Below are positions 5,841 through 11,720 of a stretch of 11,720 nucleotides of DNA, one piece after another. This DNA is from an uncultured Mailhella sp. Its GTDB lineage: Bacteria; Desulfobacterota; Desulfovibrionia; Desulfovibrionales; Desulfovibrionaceae. The first letter of the stretch is position 1, and each line of letters begins with the position of its first letter. Made by a program: the position numbers and the translations under genes. The stretch is taken from contig CALUWZ010000039.1 in the NCBI GenBank assembly GCA_944324625.1, forward strand, positions 1-11,720. Direction: 5' to 3'. The notes beneath the pieces are model-generated. The model had not been told where the DNA came from. It ran no database searches and saw only the letters and a program-made list of their open reading frames with translations.

Positions 5841-7238
5841 ATGAAGTATGGCTCATTTTTCCTCTTAGCCGGAGGCGTGCTGTGCGCTTCGCTGGCTTTG
5901 GGGGCAGCAAACGAAAGCATCGGGGCTGAAAAAAAGGTTTTAACTCAGCCTCAAATGGAAAAATTCACAGAAGTATCAGGCATTGTGCTTGATAAATGTA
6001 TGGCCTGTCACTCCCGTGATTATGATTTGCCGTTTTATGCAAAAATTCCGGGAATTAAAAGCATTATTGAAAAAGATTTCAATGATGGACTGCGTGCCAT
6101 GGATTTGAATCAGGAACTTGTGGGCATCAATAAAAATAAACCCGTAGGCGAATCCACCCTTGCAAAAATGGAATGGGTAATTACCAACGACACCATGCCG
6201 CCCGCCAAATTTACTGCCGTGCACTGGGGCAGCAAAGTAACGGCAAAAGACAAGGAAATTATCTTGAAATGGGTAAAAGATACCCGCGCAGCCCACTATG
6301 CAACCGGTCTGGCTTCTGCGGAACACGCAAATGAGCCGCTGCAGCCTCTTCCCGACAAACTGCCCGTAAACCCCGACAAAGCTGCCCTTGGCGAAAAACT
6401 TTTCAATGACACTCGTCTTTCTCAGGACAACACTGTTTCCTGCGCAAGCTGTCACGCCTTTGACAAAGCAGGCACAGACAACAGACAGTTCAGCGAAGGC
6501 GTACGCAAACAAGTAGGCGACATCAATGCTCCTACCGTATTTAACGCCGTATTCAACGTAAAACAGTTCTGGAACGGCCGAGCAGCCGACCTGCAGGAAC
6601 AGGCCGGCGGACCTCCGCTCAATCCCATTGAAATGGCATGCCAAAACTGGGATGAAATCACTGCCAAACTTGCCGGCGATGCGGAATTGACCGCTGCCTT
6701 TACGGCTGTTTACAAAGACGGCTGGTCAGGCAGCAACATTACCGACGCCATTGCCGAATACGAAAAAACCCTTATCACCCCCAACAGCCGCTTTGACAGA
6801 TGGCTGAAAGGCGATAATACGGCCATTTCCGAATATGAACAGCAAGGCTACCAAAAATTCAAACAATACCGCTGCTCAAGCTGCCATGTAGGCCAATCCG
6901 TTGGCGGTCAGTCCTTTGAATATATGGACCTCAAACAAGATTATTTTGCCGAACGCGGCAATCCGCTCGGTTCTGACAACGGTCTTGAAGGCTTTACCAA
7001 AAATCCTCATGACCTGCACAAATTCAAAGTGCCGAATCTGCGCAACATTGAACTGACAGCTCCGTACTTGCATGACGGTACAGTGGAAAGCCTTGACGAA
7101 GCAGTGCGCATTATGGGCATCTACCTCTCCGGTATGGAAGTGCCTCCCTCCGACAGAGACCAAATTGTTGCCTTCATGCGTACGCTCACGGGTGAATTCA
7201 ACGGCAAGCCCCTTACAGGCGAAAAAGTTGAAAAATAA
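5841..7238 (+). CDS. Tri-heme cytochrome c peroxidase (YhjA/Ccp-like)
   Basis: This exported heme protein is predicted to reduce hydrogen peroxide to water in the periplasm with electrons from quinol or a cytochrome. The 465-residue protein starts with a hydrophobic signal or anchor (residues 5-22). It has three CXXCH heme sites: CMACH (53-57), CASCH (201-205) and CSSCH (345-349). The N-terminal part (about 45-150), with CMACHSRD, NDTMPPAKF and a W-rich end, resembles the extra heme-binding domain (Haem_bd). The rest is the di-heme CCP/MauG domain, shown by FWNGRAADLQEQAGGPPLNP (about 243-262) and APYLHDGTVESLDEAV (about 407-422). Classical bacterial CCPs have two hemes; the three-heme layout and length fit E. 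coli YhjA, a membrane-bound quinol peroxidase. GGAGG (5832-5836) supports the ATG. It is a single-gene unit between its own regulatory region and terminator. Electron donor and whether the signal is cleaved are open. Confidence 0.93.
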   Translation: MKYGSFFLLAGGVLCASLALGAANESIGAEKKVLTQPQMEKFTEVSGIVLDKCMACHSRDYDLPFYAKIPGIKSIIEKDFNDGLRAMDLNQELVGINKNKPVGESTLAKMEWVITNDTMPPAKFTAVHWGSKVTAKDKEIILKWVKDTRAAHYATGLASAEHANEPLQPLPDKLPVNPDKAALGEKLFNDTRLSQDNTVSCASCHAFDKAGTDNRQFSEGVRKQVGDINAPTVFNAVFNVKQFWNGRAADLQEQAGGPPLNPIEMACQNWDEITAKLAGDAELTAAFTAVYKDGWSGSNITDAIAEYEKTLITPNSRFDRWLKGDNTAISEYEQQGYQKFKQYRCSSCHVGQSVGGQSFEYMDLKQDYFAERGNPLGSDNGLEGFTKNPHDLHKFKVPNLRNIELTAPYLHDGTVESLDEAVRIMGIYLSGMEVPPSDRDQIVAFMRTLTGEFNGKPLTGEKVEK

Positions 7239-7262
7239 CCCAGCGTAAAAATTGCCAAAACT

Positions 7263-7289
7263 AAAAGCCTCCCCATCGGGAGGCTTTTT
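7263..7289 (+). terminator. Rho-independent terminator of the peroxidase gene
   Basis: An 11-bp stem AAAAGCCTCCC (7263-7273) / GGGAGGCTTTT (7278-7288) with loop CATC ends in a T-run, 25 bases after the stop codon. Confidence 0.95.
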
Positions 7290-7464
7290 GCGTATCTTCA
7301 TAATTATTTTTTACAACAAAGACAACTATCTTTCTCTGTTATAAGTATTTTTATTTCAGCCTGAACCGTATCTTTTTTCAATTTTCTAAAGTATATCAGA
7401 GACTTCAGCTCTTAAACCTAAAGAGTACGCTGTGCGGAACTTCGTCCCCCCAAGCGCAGACACC

Positions 7465-7488
7465 AAAAAAAAGGCCTGAAAAGCCCTT
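7465..7488 (-). terminator. Likely terminator of the leftward operon
   Basis: Read on the - strand, AAGGGCT pairs with GGCCTTT (two G-U pairs) around a five-base loop, and the T-run continues after the stem. It lies about 92 bases after the stop of the last gene of the operon. The stem is short and imperfect. Confidence 0.5.
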
Positions 7489-7522
7489 GGAATACGGTAA
7501 AATTTTTCAAAAATTTTTTTTA

Positions 7523-7552
7523 TTTGTCTGCTTTTGCCCAGAGGCAGACAAA
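7523..7552. repeat. Perfect 9-bp inverted repeat after the leftward operon
   Basis: TTTGTCTGC (7523-7531) pairs with GCAGACAAA (7544-7552) around a 12-base loop. It begins about 28 bases after the last stop codon of the leftward operon. No T-run follows directly on either strand, so it is not a textbook terminator. A transcript-stabilising or processing stem-loop is possible. Confidence 0.6.
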
Positions 7553-7579
7553 ACGATAAAAATATGTAAAATCAATATA

Positions 7580-8488
7580 TTATTTTATAAAAACACCATT
7601 GAAATCAAGCGGAAAGGCATTTTTTGCGTGCACGAGGCAAAGTTTGTCTTTCATGGTCAGGATATAAAGCTTCTGTTCGGAAACGGCAGTCAGGGCAAGC
7701 CACAGCTTGCCGTTTTCGGGAAGTTCTGCACGGAAAAGAAGCTGACGGATTTTTTGCACGGCCGTTTTGGGTTCTGTCTCAGTTTTCTTATTGTCCTGTG
7801 CGGATTTTTCGGATTTTGCGTTTTTATCGGATTTTTCGGCAGGTTCAGAGGATAAAACAGTCATGCTGATTTCGCCGTACCCCTGCACAAACAGCTTGCC
7901 TTCTTCTTCCGAAACCGTGATTTGCAAATCCCCTTTTTTATAGGTTCCCTGCGTGGGGCGCTGCCAAATTTTTTGGGCGAGTTCCTGTGTTTTGGCAACA
8001 GAGGCAAGCATAAAAGCATGATCTTCGGGAATATCGGGCAATTTGGCCAAAAAGCTCTGCGCCACCGCATTCCTGTCATGCTCAAGCCATTGTTTATGAT
8101 TTTTCCAAAGCTCCCTGTAGGCTTTTTTATTCAAAGTTCCGACAAGTTCTTTCCACGTGAGGTTCAGCATGGCATCGGCAAGGGCATACTGTTCGTTTTC
8201 CCGCAAAAAACTGGCATGCTTTTCATCCGTCAGAATAAAGTCCCGTTCCTGCACGCCAAGGGATTCTGCCGCACTATTTTCCTGCATGAACTCCTGCCCC
8301 ACTGCCCTTTGACCGGACTCTGCCTGTTCGGAACGCGCGGACTTTTCGCTGTCTGCCCTTTTTTCCTCGGCAGCCGAAGAATGAGCCTGCGGCGCATAGT
8401 CAAATTCTTCATAAAAAGAAGGCTCTTTGGCAAAAGCCAAAGGCAGTTGACCAAAGAGCACAAAAAAAAGGAAAAAGAAAATTTTCAT
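7580..8488 (-). CDS. Exported protein with an LprI/DUF1311-like helical segment
   Basis: This 302-residue protein starts with a clear cleavable signal peptide (MKIFFFLFF to AFA, residues 1-20), so it is periplasmic or outside the cell. Residues 25-100 are polar, low in complexity and rich in Glu, Ala and Ser. Residues 100-145 (YALADAMLNLTWKELVG, then LWKNHKQWLEHDRNAVA) resemble the LprI/DUF1311 helical pattern (D-x-x-LN... then Q-x-W-x-x-x-R), seen in some lysozyme-inhibitor-like proteins. The cysteines usual in that family are missing (only Cys284 is present in the whole protein). A second charged linker (about 215-245) precedes a short C-terminal strand-rich part. It is the last gene of the leftward operon, 18 bases after the aminotransferase, with a weak ribosome binding site. 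The function is not known and the family link is by pattern only. Confidence 0.75.
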   Translation of the reverse strand: MKIFFFLFFVLFGQLPLAFAKEPSFYEEFDYAPQAHSSAAEEKRADSEKSARSEQAESGQRAVGQEFMQENSAAESLGVQERDFILTDEKHASFLRENEQYALADAMLNLTWKELVGTLNKKAYRELWKNHKQWLEHDRNAVAQSFLAKLPDIPEDHAFMLASVAKTQELAQKIWQRPTQGTYKKGDLQITVSEEEGKLFVQGYGEISMTVLSSEPAEKSDKNAKSEKSAQDNKKTETEPKTAVQKIRQLLFRAELPENGKLWLALTAVSEQKLYILTMKDKLCLVHAKNAFPLDFNGVFIK

Positions 8489-8506
8489 TCCGCTGTCCGT
8501 TCGGGA

Positions 8507-9676
8507 TTATGCCAAAGCGGTTTTGGGATATGCCCCTGCATTTTCGTAAGCCTGCATGGCTATGCTCATGTAAGCCTCGGAAAAATTCTGCGGTTTCTGC
8601 GGCAGGCTTGAGGCAACGGCATACAATCCTGCCAGCATGTCCCCAAAATCCACATGCCCCATGTGGGCAAGGCGTATGATTTCGTCTTTCATGGGTTCTT
8701 GGCCTGCGGCAATGACTACGCCTGTTTTTTTCGCCGCAAGGCTGACCAGATCGCTGCCGTTCACGCCTTCGGGCATGGCAACGGAAGTCAGCCCCCATGC
8801 ATAATGGGTTTTGGCAAAAGGTTCCAGCCCCATAGCCTTTATGCCTGCCCGGGTCATCTGCGCCAAAGCATAATGTTTCTGATACAGGGCGTCCAAACCG
8901 CCGTTTTCAAAAATCATGGTCAGCGCCTCGCGAAGTCCGATAATCAAAGAAACAGGAGAACTGAAATTGGTCTGATTTTTCAGAACATTTTTGCGTTCTG
9001 CCTTCAGATTGAAATAAAAACAGCTCGGCTCCACAGTTTCCGCCTTTTTCCAAGCTTTTTCGGAAAGCGCGATCAAAGAAAGCCCCGCAGGAACCATAAG
9101 ACCTTTCTGCGATCCCGTCAGCAGGGCATCAATGCCCCATTCATCCATAGGAGCGGGAGAAATGCCCACAGAAGAAATTCCGTCCGCCACCAAGAGCACG
9201 CCGTGCTTTTGGGTCACTTTGGCAATTTCATAAACAGGATGCATAACGCCTGTGGATGTTTCGCAGATTTGTATGCAGACGCCTTTGATATCCGCATGCT
9301 TTTTCAGCACTTCTTCCACGTCATCGGCAGCAATGGCCTGTCCCCACGGTTTAGCCAGCTCCACAACGTCAAGCCCCTGCGTTTTGGCAATATTAATCCA
9401 GCGTTCCCCGAATTTGCCCGCCTGTGCGACAAGGATTTTTTCTCCCTTGGCAAAAAGATTGGTCACGGCGGCGGTCATGGCGCCTGTTCCCGAACTTGCA
9501 AGGGGCATAACTTCCTGTTCCGTGCCGAAAAGCCGTTTCAGATACGCACGGGATTCTTCCATAACGGCTTTAAATTCAGGTTTTCTGTGATGAATCATGG
9601 GCATGGCCATGGCAAGGCGCACACGGTCGGGAATGGCGGTGGGGCCGGGGGTAAGCAGACGGAGATGATTTTGCAT
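8507..9676 (-). CDS. Class V PLP aminotransferase (alanine/serine-glyoxylate aminotransferase family)
   Basis: This 389-residue cytoplasmic enzyme belongs to the class V, fold-type I aminotransferases. It shows the family opening LLTPGPTAIPDRV (7-19), IHHRKPEF (28-35), and the cofactor phosphate loop SSGTGAM (61-67). VADGISSVG (163-171) holds the pyridine-nitrogen Asp165, and TGSQKGLM (188-195) holds the PLP lysine Lys191. No key residue is missing and the length is normal. Relatives transfer amino groups between alanine, serine or aspartate and glyoxylate or related keto acids; some are annotated as a 'soluble hydrogenase' subunit for historical reasons. The true substrate cannot be read from the sequence. 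The start has a ribosome binding site (AAGGTGA) overlapping the end of dgkA, nine bases upstream, so the two genes are co-transcribed. Confidence 0.92.
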   Translation of the reverse strand: MQNHLRLLTPGPTAIPDRVRLAMAMPMIHHRKPEFKAVMEESRAYLKRLFGTEQEVMPLASSGTGAMTAAVTNLFAKGEKILVAQAGKFGERWINIAKTQGLDVVELAKPWGQAIAADDVEEVLKKHADIKGVCIQICETSTGVMHPVYEIAKVTQKHGVLLVADGISSVGISPAPMDEWGIDALLTGSQKGLMVPAGLSLIALSEKAWKKAETVEPSCFYFNLKAERKNVLKNQTNFSSPVSLIIGLREALTMIFENGGLDALYQKHYALAQMTRAGIKAMGLEPFAKTHYAWGLTSVAMPEGVNGSDLVSLAAKKTGVVIAAGQEPMKDEIIRLAHMGHVDFGDMLAGLYAVASSLPQKPQNFSEAYMSIAMQAYENAGAYPKTALA

Positions 9677-9685
9677 AGGTCACCT

Positions 9686-10093
9686 TCAGATTAAAGATTT
9701 GACACGTTCCAAAAGAGCCAAAAGTTCGGGAGCATAAATGACAGCCTGTCCGAAAAAATTGACCATAACCAAAATAAACACGGCGGCAGACCCCATATCC
9801 TTGGCTGCTTTTACTTTTATGGAATAATCATGCGTAATCAGGTCCAACGCCTCTTCAATGGCGGAATTAAAAAGCTCCGCAACAATAACCATGAGCCAGC
9901 CGCACACGGAAAGTGCGGTCAGATACCACGGCTTATCCGTATACCAAGCCAAAAAGCACAAAAGAAGGAGAATAAAAAATTCCTGTCTTATGGCAAGGCT
10001 GAGGCGCAGTCCCGTCACCAATCCCTGCAGGGAATAGCTGAGCGCATAAAAAACGTGCAGTGTGCCGTTGATAAAACCGGTCTTTTTTTCCAT
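9686..10093 (-). CDS. dgkA: Diacylglycerol kinase DgkA
   Basis: DgkA is a small trimeric inner-membrane kinase that returns diacylglycerol to phosphatidic acid, in Gram-negative bacteria mostly diacylglycerol released during envelope glucan synthesis. This 135-residue protein has an amphipathic start, the RQE element (36-38), and three hydrophobic helices (about 40-52, 57-72, 104-120). The catalytic signature AELFNSAIEEALD has E73, N76 and E80 in the conserved ExxNxxxE spacing, followed by KAAKDMGSAAV (95-105). The ending and length fit the Gram-negative DgkA group better than Gram-positive undecaprenol kinases. I chose the ATG at 10093, with AGG five bases upstream; the frame extends to a TTG at 10105. 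It follows the cysteine-rich gene after 41 bases and precedes the aminotransferase by 9. Confidence 0.93.
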   Translation of the reverse strand: MEKKTGFINGTLHVFYALSYSLQGLVTGLRLSLAIRQEFFILLLLCFLAWYTDKPWYLTALSVCGWLMVIVAELFNSAIEEALDLITHDYSIKVKAAKDMGSAAVFILVMVNFFGQAVIYAPELLALLERVKSLI

Positions 10094-10134
10094 AATAACC
10101 TGCAATGCCTAACGCAAATATATGAACATCAAAA

Positions 10135-10686
10135 TTAATGATAGCCCGGAAGTTCTACGGAATGGAAATTATCGCTTTGTCCGTTGGCTTTGGGGCATGC
10201 CTCACGCAGATAACAAATTTCACAGGCACCGCGGAAAGGCAGAGAAGTCAGCACGCTGAAACGGCGCACAAGGGTCGGTTCGCCGTCAAGATAGGGAATA
10301 TTTTCAGCTTTAAGAGCTTCGGCAATGGCATCATTGGGTTCCGGACAGGGGGCACAGCCGGCAGTTTCCACTTCGGGCAGAATCTGATAAACGGTATTCA
10401 TAATCAAAGCCTGACCGACGCAGTTGAAGCGAAAACCTTTTTCCGCATCTTTTTGAAAAAGTTCGTCAGCCTCTTTTTCTGCGCTTTCATTGAGCCAAAC
10501 GGCAAGATACTCGCCTTTTTCGGTTTTCAGCACAACGGAATTGAGTTCTTTGGCAAGACGTTCAAAAGTATTGACCATATCTTCCAGAACCTGACCGCCG
10601 AGGCGGGTTTCCTGCAAAAGAGCCATGACGGCTTCCATATCAAAATAGGGCTGAACATTAAGCACTTCTTTGGTATAATTTGCCAT
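10135..10686 (-). CDS. Unknown cysteine-rich protein, first gene of the dgkA operon
   Basis: I do not recognise this 183-residue protein. It has no signal peptide and no transmembrane helix, so it is probably cytoplasmic. The N-terminal half looks helical and acidic (about 15-85). Six cysteines follow: C89, C111 and C114 (CAPC), and C155, C158 and C164 (CEICYLREACP). The paired C-x2-C motifs suggest a bound zinc ion or an iron-sulfur cluster, which is inference. GAGG five bases before the ATG and a strong promoter upstream support the start. The opposite-strand frame over the same bases (10138-10701) reads as Phe/Gly/Ile-rich antisense and was rejected. Being promoter-proximal, it is the gene most directly under control of the inverted repeat at 10710-10733. 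Confidence 0.85.
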   Translation of the reverse strand: MANYTKEVLNVQPYFDMEAVMALLQETRLGGQVLEDMVNTFERLAKELNSVVLKTEKGEYLAVWLNESAEKEADELFQKDAEKGFRFNCVGQALIMNTVYQILPEVETAGCAPCPEPNDAIAEALKAENIPYLDGEPTLVRRFSVLTSLPFRGACEICYLREACPKANGQSDNFHSVELPGYH

Positions 10687-10709
10687 ATAATCCTCATGTA
10701 AAAAATCTC

Positions 10710-10733
10710 CTGCCAGTATATACGCTTTGGCAG
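10710..10733. promoter_or_regulatory. Candidate operator: CTGCCA-N12-TGGCAG inverted repeat
   Basis: Two perfect 6-base arms (10710-10715 and 10728-10733) face each other across 12 bases and span the -10 box and spacer of the leftward promoter. This is a natural position for a repressor site. The binding protein is not known. Confidence 0.5.
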
Positions 10734-10742
10734 AGGTGTCAA
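10715..10742 (-). promoter_or_regulatory. Promoter of the leftward operon
   Basis: On the - strand, TTGACA (10742-10737), 16 bases and TATACT (10720-10715) make a near-consensus sigma-70-type promoter, 28 bases before the ATG at 10686. Confidence 0.8.
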
Positions 10743-10796
10743 ATTAATAAGTATACCCGCGCCTTAGAACATCCTGCGGAATATGCCTACAATTTC

Positions 10797-10825
10797 TTGA
10801 CTTTACATTCAAAGCCGAACAAAAT
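10797..10825 (+). promoter_or_regulatory. Weak candidate promoter of the DUF3467-like gene
   Basis: TTGACT (10797-10802), 17 bases and CAAAAT (10820-10825) precede the chosen start by about 40 bases. The -10 box is poor; TATTAT at 10825-10830 is a better box but is too far from this -35. Confidence 0.3.
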
Positions 10826-10864
10826 ATTATGGCAAAAACAATCCGAAGCCGCTATGGAGACTAT

Positions 10865-11242
10865 ATGGACAAAATACAGATTCCTGCCAAAATACGCTAT
10901 GAATATCAAGATGATAAAAACATTTCCATGCAGTATGCCCACGGCGTCTGGGGCGGCATCAACCCTCAGGGAGAAATTGAAATCAATTTTTATACCGAAC
11001 AGGACAAAATTCCCGCAAACTCCGAACGCTACCTGAAACCCGACGGCAATTACGGCCCCGAGCTCACGCTCATGGAAGACGACGCCAGAACGGTTGTCAG
11101 AAAAATCCATTCCAAAATCCTGCTCAGCCATCAGACGGCAAGAGCTTTGCTGTCATGGCTTGCCCAAAAAATCGAAGCCTTGGAAGCGGAAGAACTCAGA
11201 AGTTACGAACCGGAATACGACAAAAACAGCAGGGAGCAATAA
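10865..11242 (+). CDS. Small DUF3467-like protein
   Basis: This 125-residue cytoplasmic protein of unknown function shows MQYAHGVWGGINPQGEIEINFY near residues 22-43. After a variable loop comes VVRKIHSKILLSHQTARALLSWLAQKI (about 77-103), and then an acidic C-terminal helix. A G-E-I-x-I-x-F-Y strand followed by an Arg and a helix in which Ala-Arg-Leu-Leu face one side fits the DUF3467 pattern; I rely on pattern memory only. The ATG at 10865 is preferred, because GGAG (10856-10859) sits five bases before it. An in-frame ATG at 10829 has no ribosome binding site and would add an unusual basic leader. Its TAA overlaps the ATG of the darP-like gene (TAATG), so the two are translationally coupled. 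Confidence 0.8.
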   Translation: MDKIQIPAKIRYEYQDDKNISMQYAHGVWGGINPQGEIEINFYTEQDKIPANSERYLKPDGNYGPELTLMEDDARTVVRKIHSKILLSHQTARALLSWLAQKIEALEAEELRSYEPEYDKNSREQ

Positions 11243-11571
11243 TGGCAAAAAAAAACCGTTACCAATACGAAAAAAACAATGACGTGCAAGACGCATACAT
11301 CAGCCGCTCACAAAAAAAACGCGACAGTTCGCAGCTGCAGAAAATAGGGGAAGAGCTGGCAAACCTTGCGCCCGCAAAGCTTGCCAAACTGCCGCTGACC
11401 GAAGACCTGCAGGAAGCCTTTGCGGAATACAGACGCATTTCCAACAAGGAAGCCAAACGCAGACATCTGCAGTATATCGGAAGGCTTATGCGTGAAGCAC
11501 AGGAAGAAAGCGAAGCCGAAGGCAGGGAAGATCTTGCTGCCGCATATCTTGAAATGAAGGAAGATTTATAA
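11242..11571 (+). CDS. darP: Short DarP/YjgA family ribosome assembly protein
   Basis: DarP (YjgA, DUF615) helps assemble the large ribosomal subunit in E. coli. This 109-residue protein matches the N-terminal part of the family: SRSQKKRDSSQLQKIGEELANL (about 21-42), LAKLPLTEDLQEAFAEYRRI (47-66) and the basic block EAKRRHLQYIGRLMRE (70-85), which aligns with the RRRQLQLIGKMLR segment of E. coli YjgA. The E. coli protein is about 183 residues, so the C-terminal half is missing. The following 98 bases contain a promoter for the next gene, not a displaced remainder. AGGGAG upstream supports the start, which overlaps the previous stop by one base. The call is good for family; whether this short form is functional is open. 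Confidence 0.8.
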   Translation: MAKKNRYQYEKNNDVQDAYISRSQKKRDSSQLQKIGEELANLAPAKLAKLPLTEDLQEAFAEYRRISNKEAKRRHLQYIGRLMREAQEESEAEGREDLAAAYLEMKEDL

Positions 11572-11610
11572 CCGTTTTTCCAAGGCATTTATATTTTGCC
11601 CGTGAATATA

Positions 11611-11639
11611 TTGACAACCTCCTCCCAAGCGTATACATT
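11611..11639 (+). promoter_or_regulatory. Promoter of the universal stress protein gene
   Basis: TTGACA (11611-11616), 17 bases and TACATT (11634-11639) lie 30 bases before the ATG at 11670. TATACA at 11632-11637 is an alternative -10 box with a shorter spacer. Confidence 0.6.
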
Positions 11640-11650
11640 TTAATTAAAAT
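11637..11650. promoter_or_regulatory. Perfect 14-base palindrome at the usp transcription start
   Basis: ATTTTAATTAAAAT is its own reverse complement and sits between the -10 box and the ribosome binding site, where an operator would act. A/T-only palindromes also arise by chance. Confidence 0.35.
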
Positions 11651-11669
11651 CTACTGTGAGAGGTGCATT

Positions 11670-11720
11670 ATGCCATCATTAAAAACCATTCTTTGCGCAT
11701 TGGATTTATCTGAACATAGT
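11670..11720 (+). CDS. Universal stress protein (UspA family), 5' end only
   Basis: The 17 visible codons read MPSLKTILCALDLSEHS, which is the first strand and nucleotide-loop entry typical of UspA-domain proteins (K-x-I-L-x-x-x-D-x-S). GAGAGG (11658-11663) lies six bases before the ATG, and a promoter lies upstream. The rest of the gene is outside the window, so domain number and ATP-binding motif cannot be judged. Confidence 0.75.
   Translation, partial: MPSLKTILCALDLSEHS

Larger units (their letters stand above)
7290..7579. other. Gene-free, structured region between convergent transcripts
   Basis: No supported coding gene lies here. The stretch contains several local inverted repeats: CTCTT/AAGAG (7409-7425), CTGTGC/GCGCAG (7430-7459), a terminator-like repeat (7465-7488), and a perfect 9-bp pair (7523-7552). 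It is the 3' end region of the leftward operon, and could also hold a small RNA, for which I have no family match. Confidence 0.5.

Noticed and set aside
5976..6644. 222-codon - strand frame
   Set aside because: It is antisense to the peroxidase, whose heme motifs settle the coding strand.
7397..7470. Possible 6S or SRP RNA in the gene-free region
   Set aside because: I could not find the conserved core sequence or overall fold of either RNA on either strand.
7922..8611. 229-codon + strand frame
   Set aside because: It is antisense to the exported protein and the end of the aminotransferase, with no start signal or known motif.
8654..9694. Long open frame (346 codons) on the + strand
   Set aside because: It lies antisense to the well-supported class V aminotransferase, has no recognisable family content, and is rich in His, Phe and Arg, as antisense frames here are.
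10138..10701. 187-codon + strand frame
   Set aside because: It mirrors the cysteine-rich - strand gene, which has a promoter and ribosome binding site. The + frame is a Phe/Gly/Ile-rich antisense product.

Overview
The window looks like a piece of chromosome from a Gram-negative anaerobe, most likely a member of the Desulfovibrionaceae (Desulfobacterota). LpxK (lipid A synthesis), a Gram-negative-type DgkA and a DarP/YjgA-family protein support a Gram-negative host. The narrower placement rests on overall protein character and is inference. Coding density is high, base composition is moderate, and I see no insertion sequence, phage, CRISPR or integrase sequence.

Left block (1-4700, + strand): a tightly packed run, probably one transcript. 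It holds the 3' end of one CrcB/Fluc fluoride channel gene, a complete second crcB (4-base overlap), a small GIY-YIG protein (4-base overlap), lpxK and rnr (RNase R). The tandem crcB genes probably encode a two-subunit fluoride exporter. The rnr gene has an in-frame TAA inside its C-terminal S1 domain. The rest of S1 and a lysine-rich tail follow in the same frame. A bidirectional terminator (4669-4697) closes the block.

Middle (4700-7290): a small, AT-richer lipoprotein gene resembling DUF4410 on the - strand; then tRNA-Glu(UUC) with its own promoter and terminator; then a tri-heme cytochrome c peroxidase behind a roughly 345-base regulatory region. That region carries a CRP/FNR-like inverted repeat and a Fur/PerR-like box, and the gene has a strong terminator.

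Right block (7290-10745, - strand): an operon read right to left. Its genes are a cysteine-rich unknown protein, dgkA, a class V PLP aminotransferase and an exported LprI/DUF1311-like protein. Its promoter (10715-10742) contains an inverted repeat that could be an operator. A structured, gene-free stretch (7290-7579) lies beyond its end and holds a likely terminator.

Far right (10745-11720, + strand): a DUF3467-like gene runs directly into a short DarP/YjgA gene (TAATG overlap). The start of a universal stress protein gene follows behind its own promoter.

The genes are mostly housekeeping, and I do not see convincing evidence of a new multi-gene system. The best leads are the interrupted rnr, the short DarP, the unknown cysteine-rich protein at the head of the dgkA operon, and several unassigned operator-like repeats.
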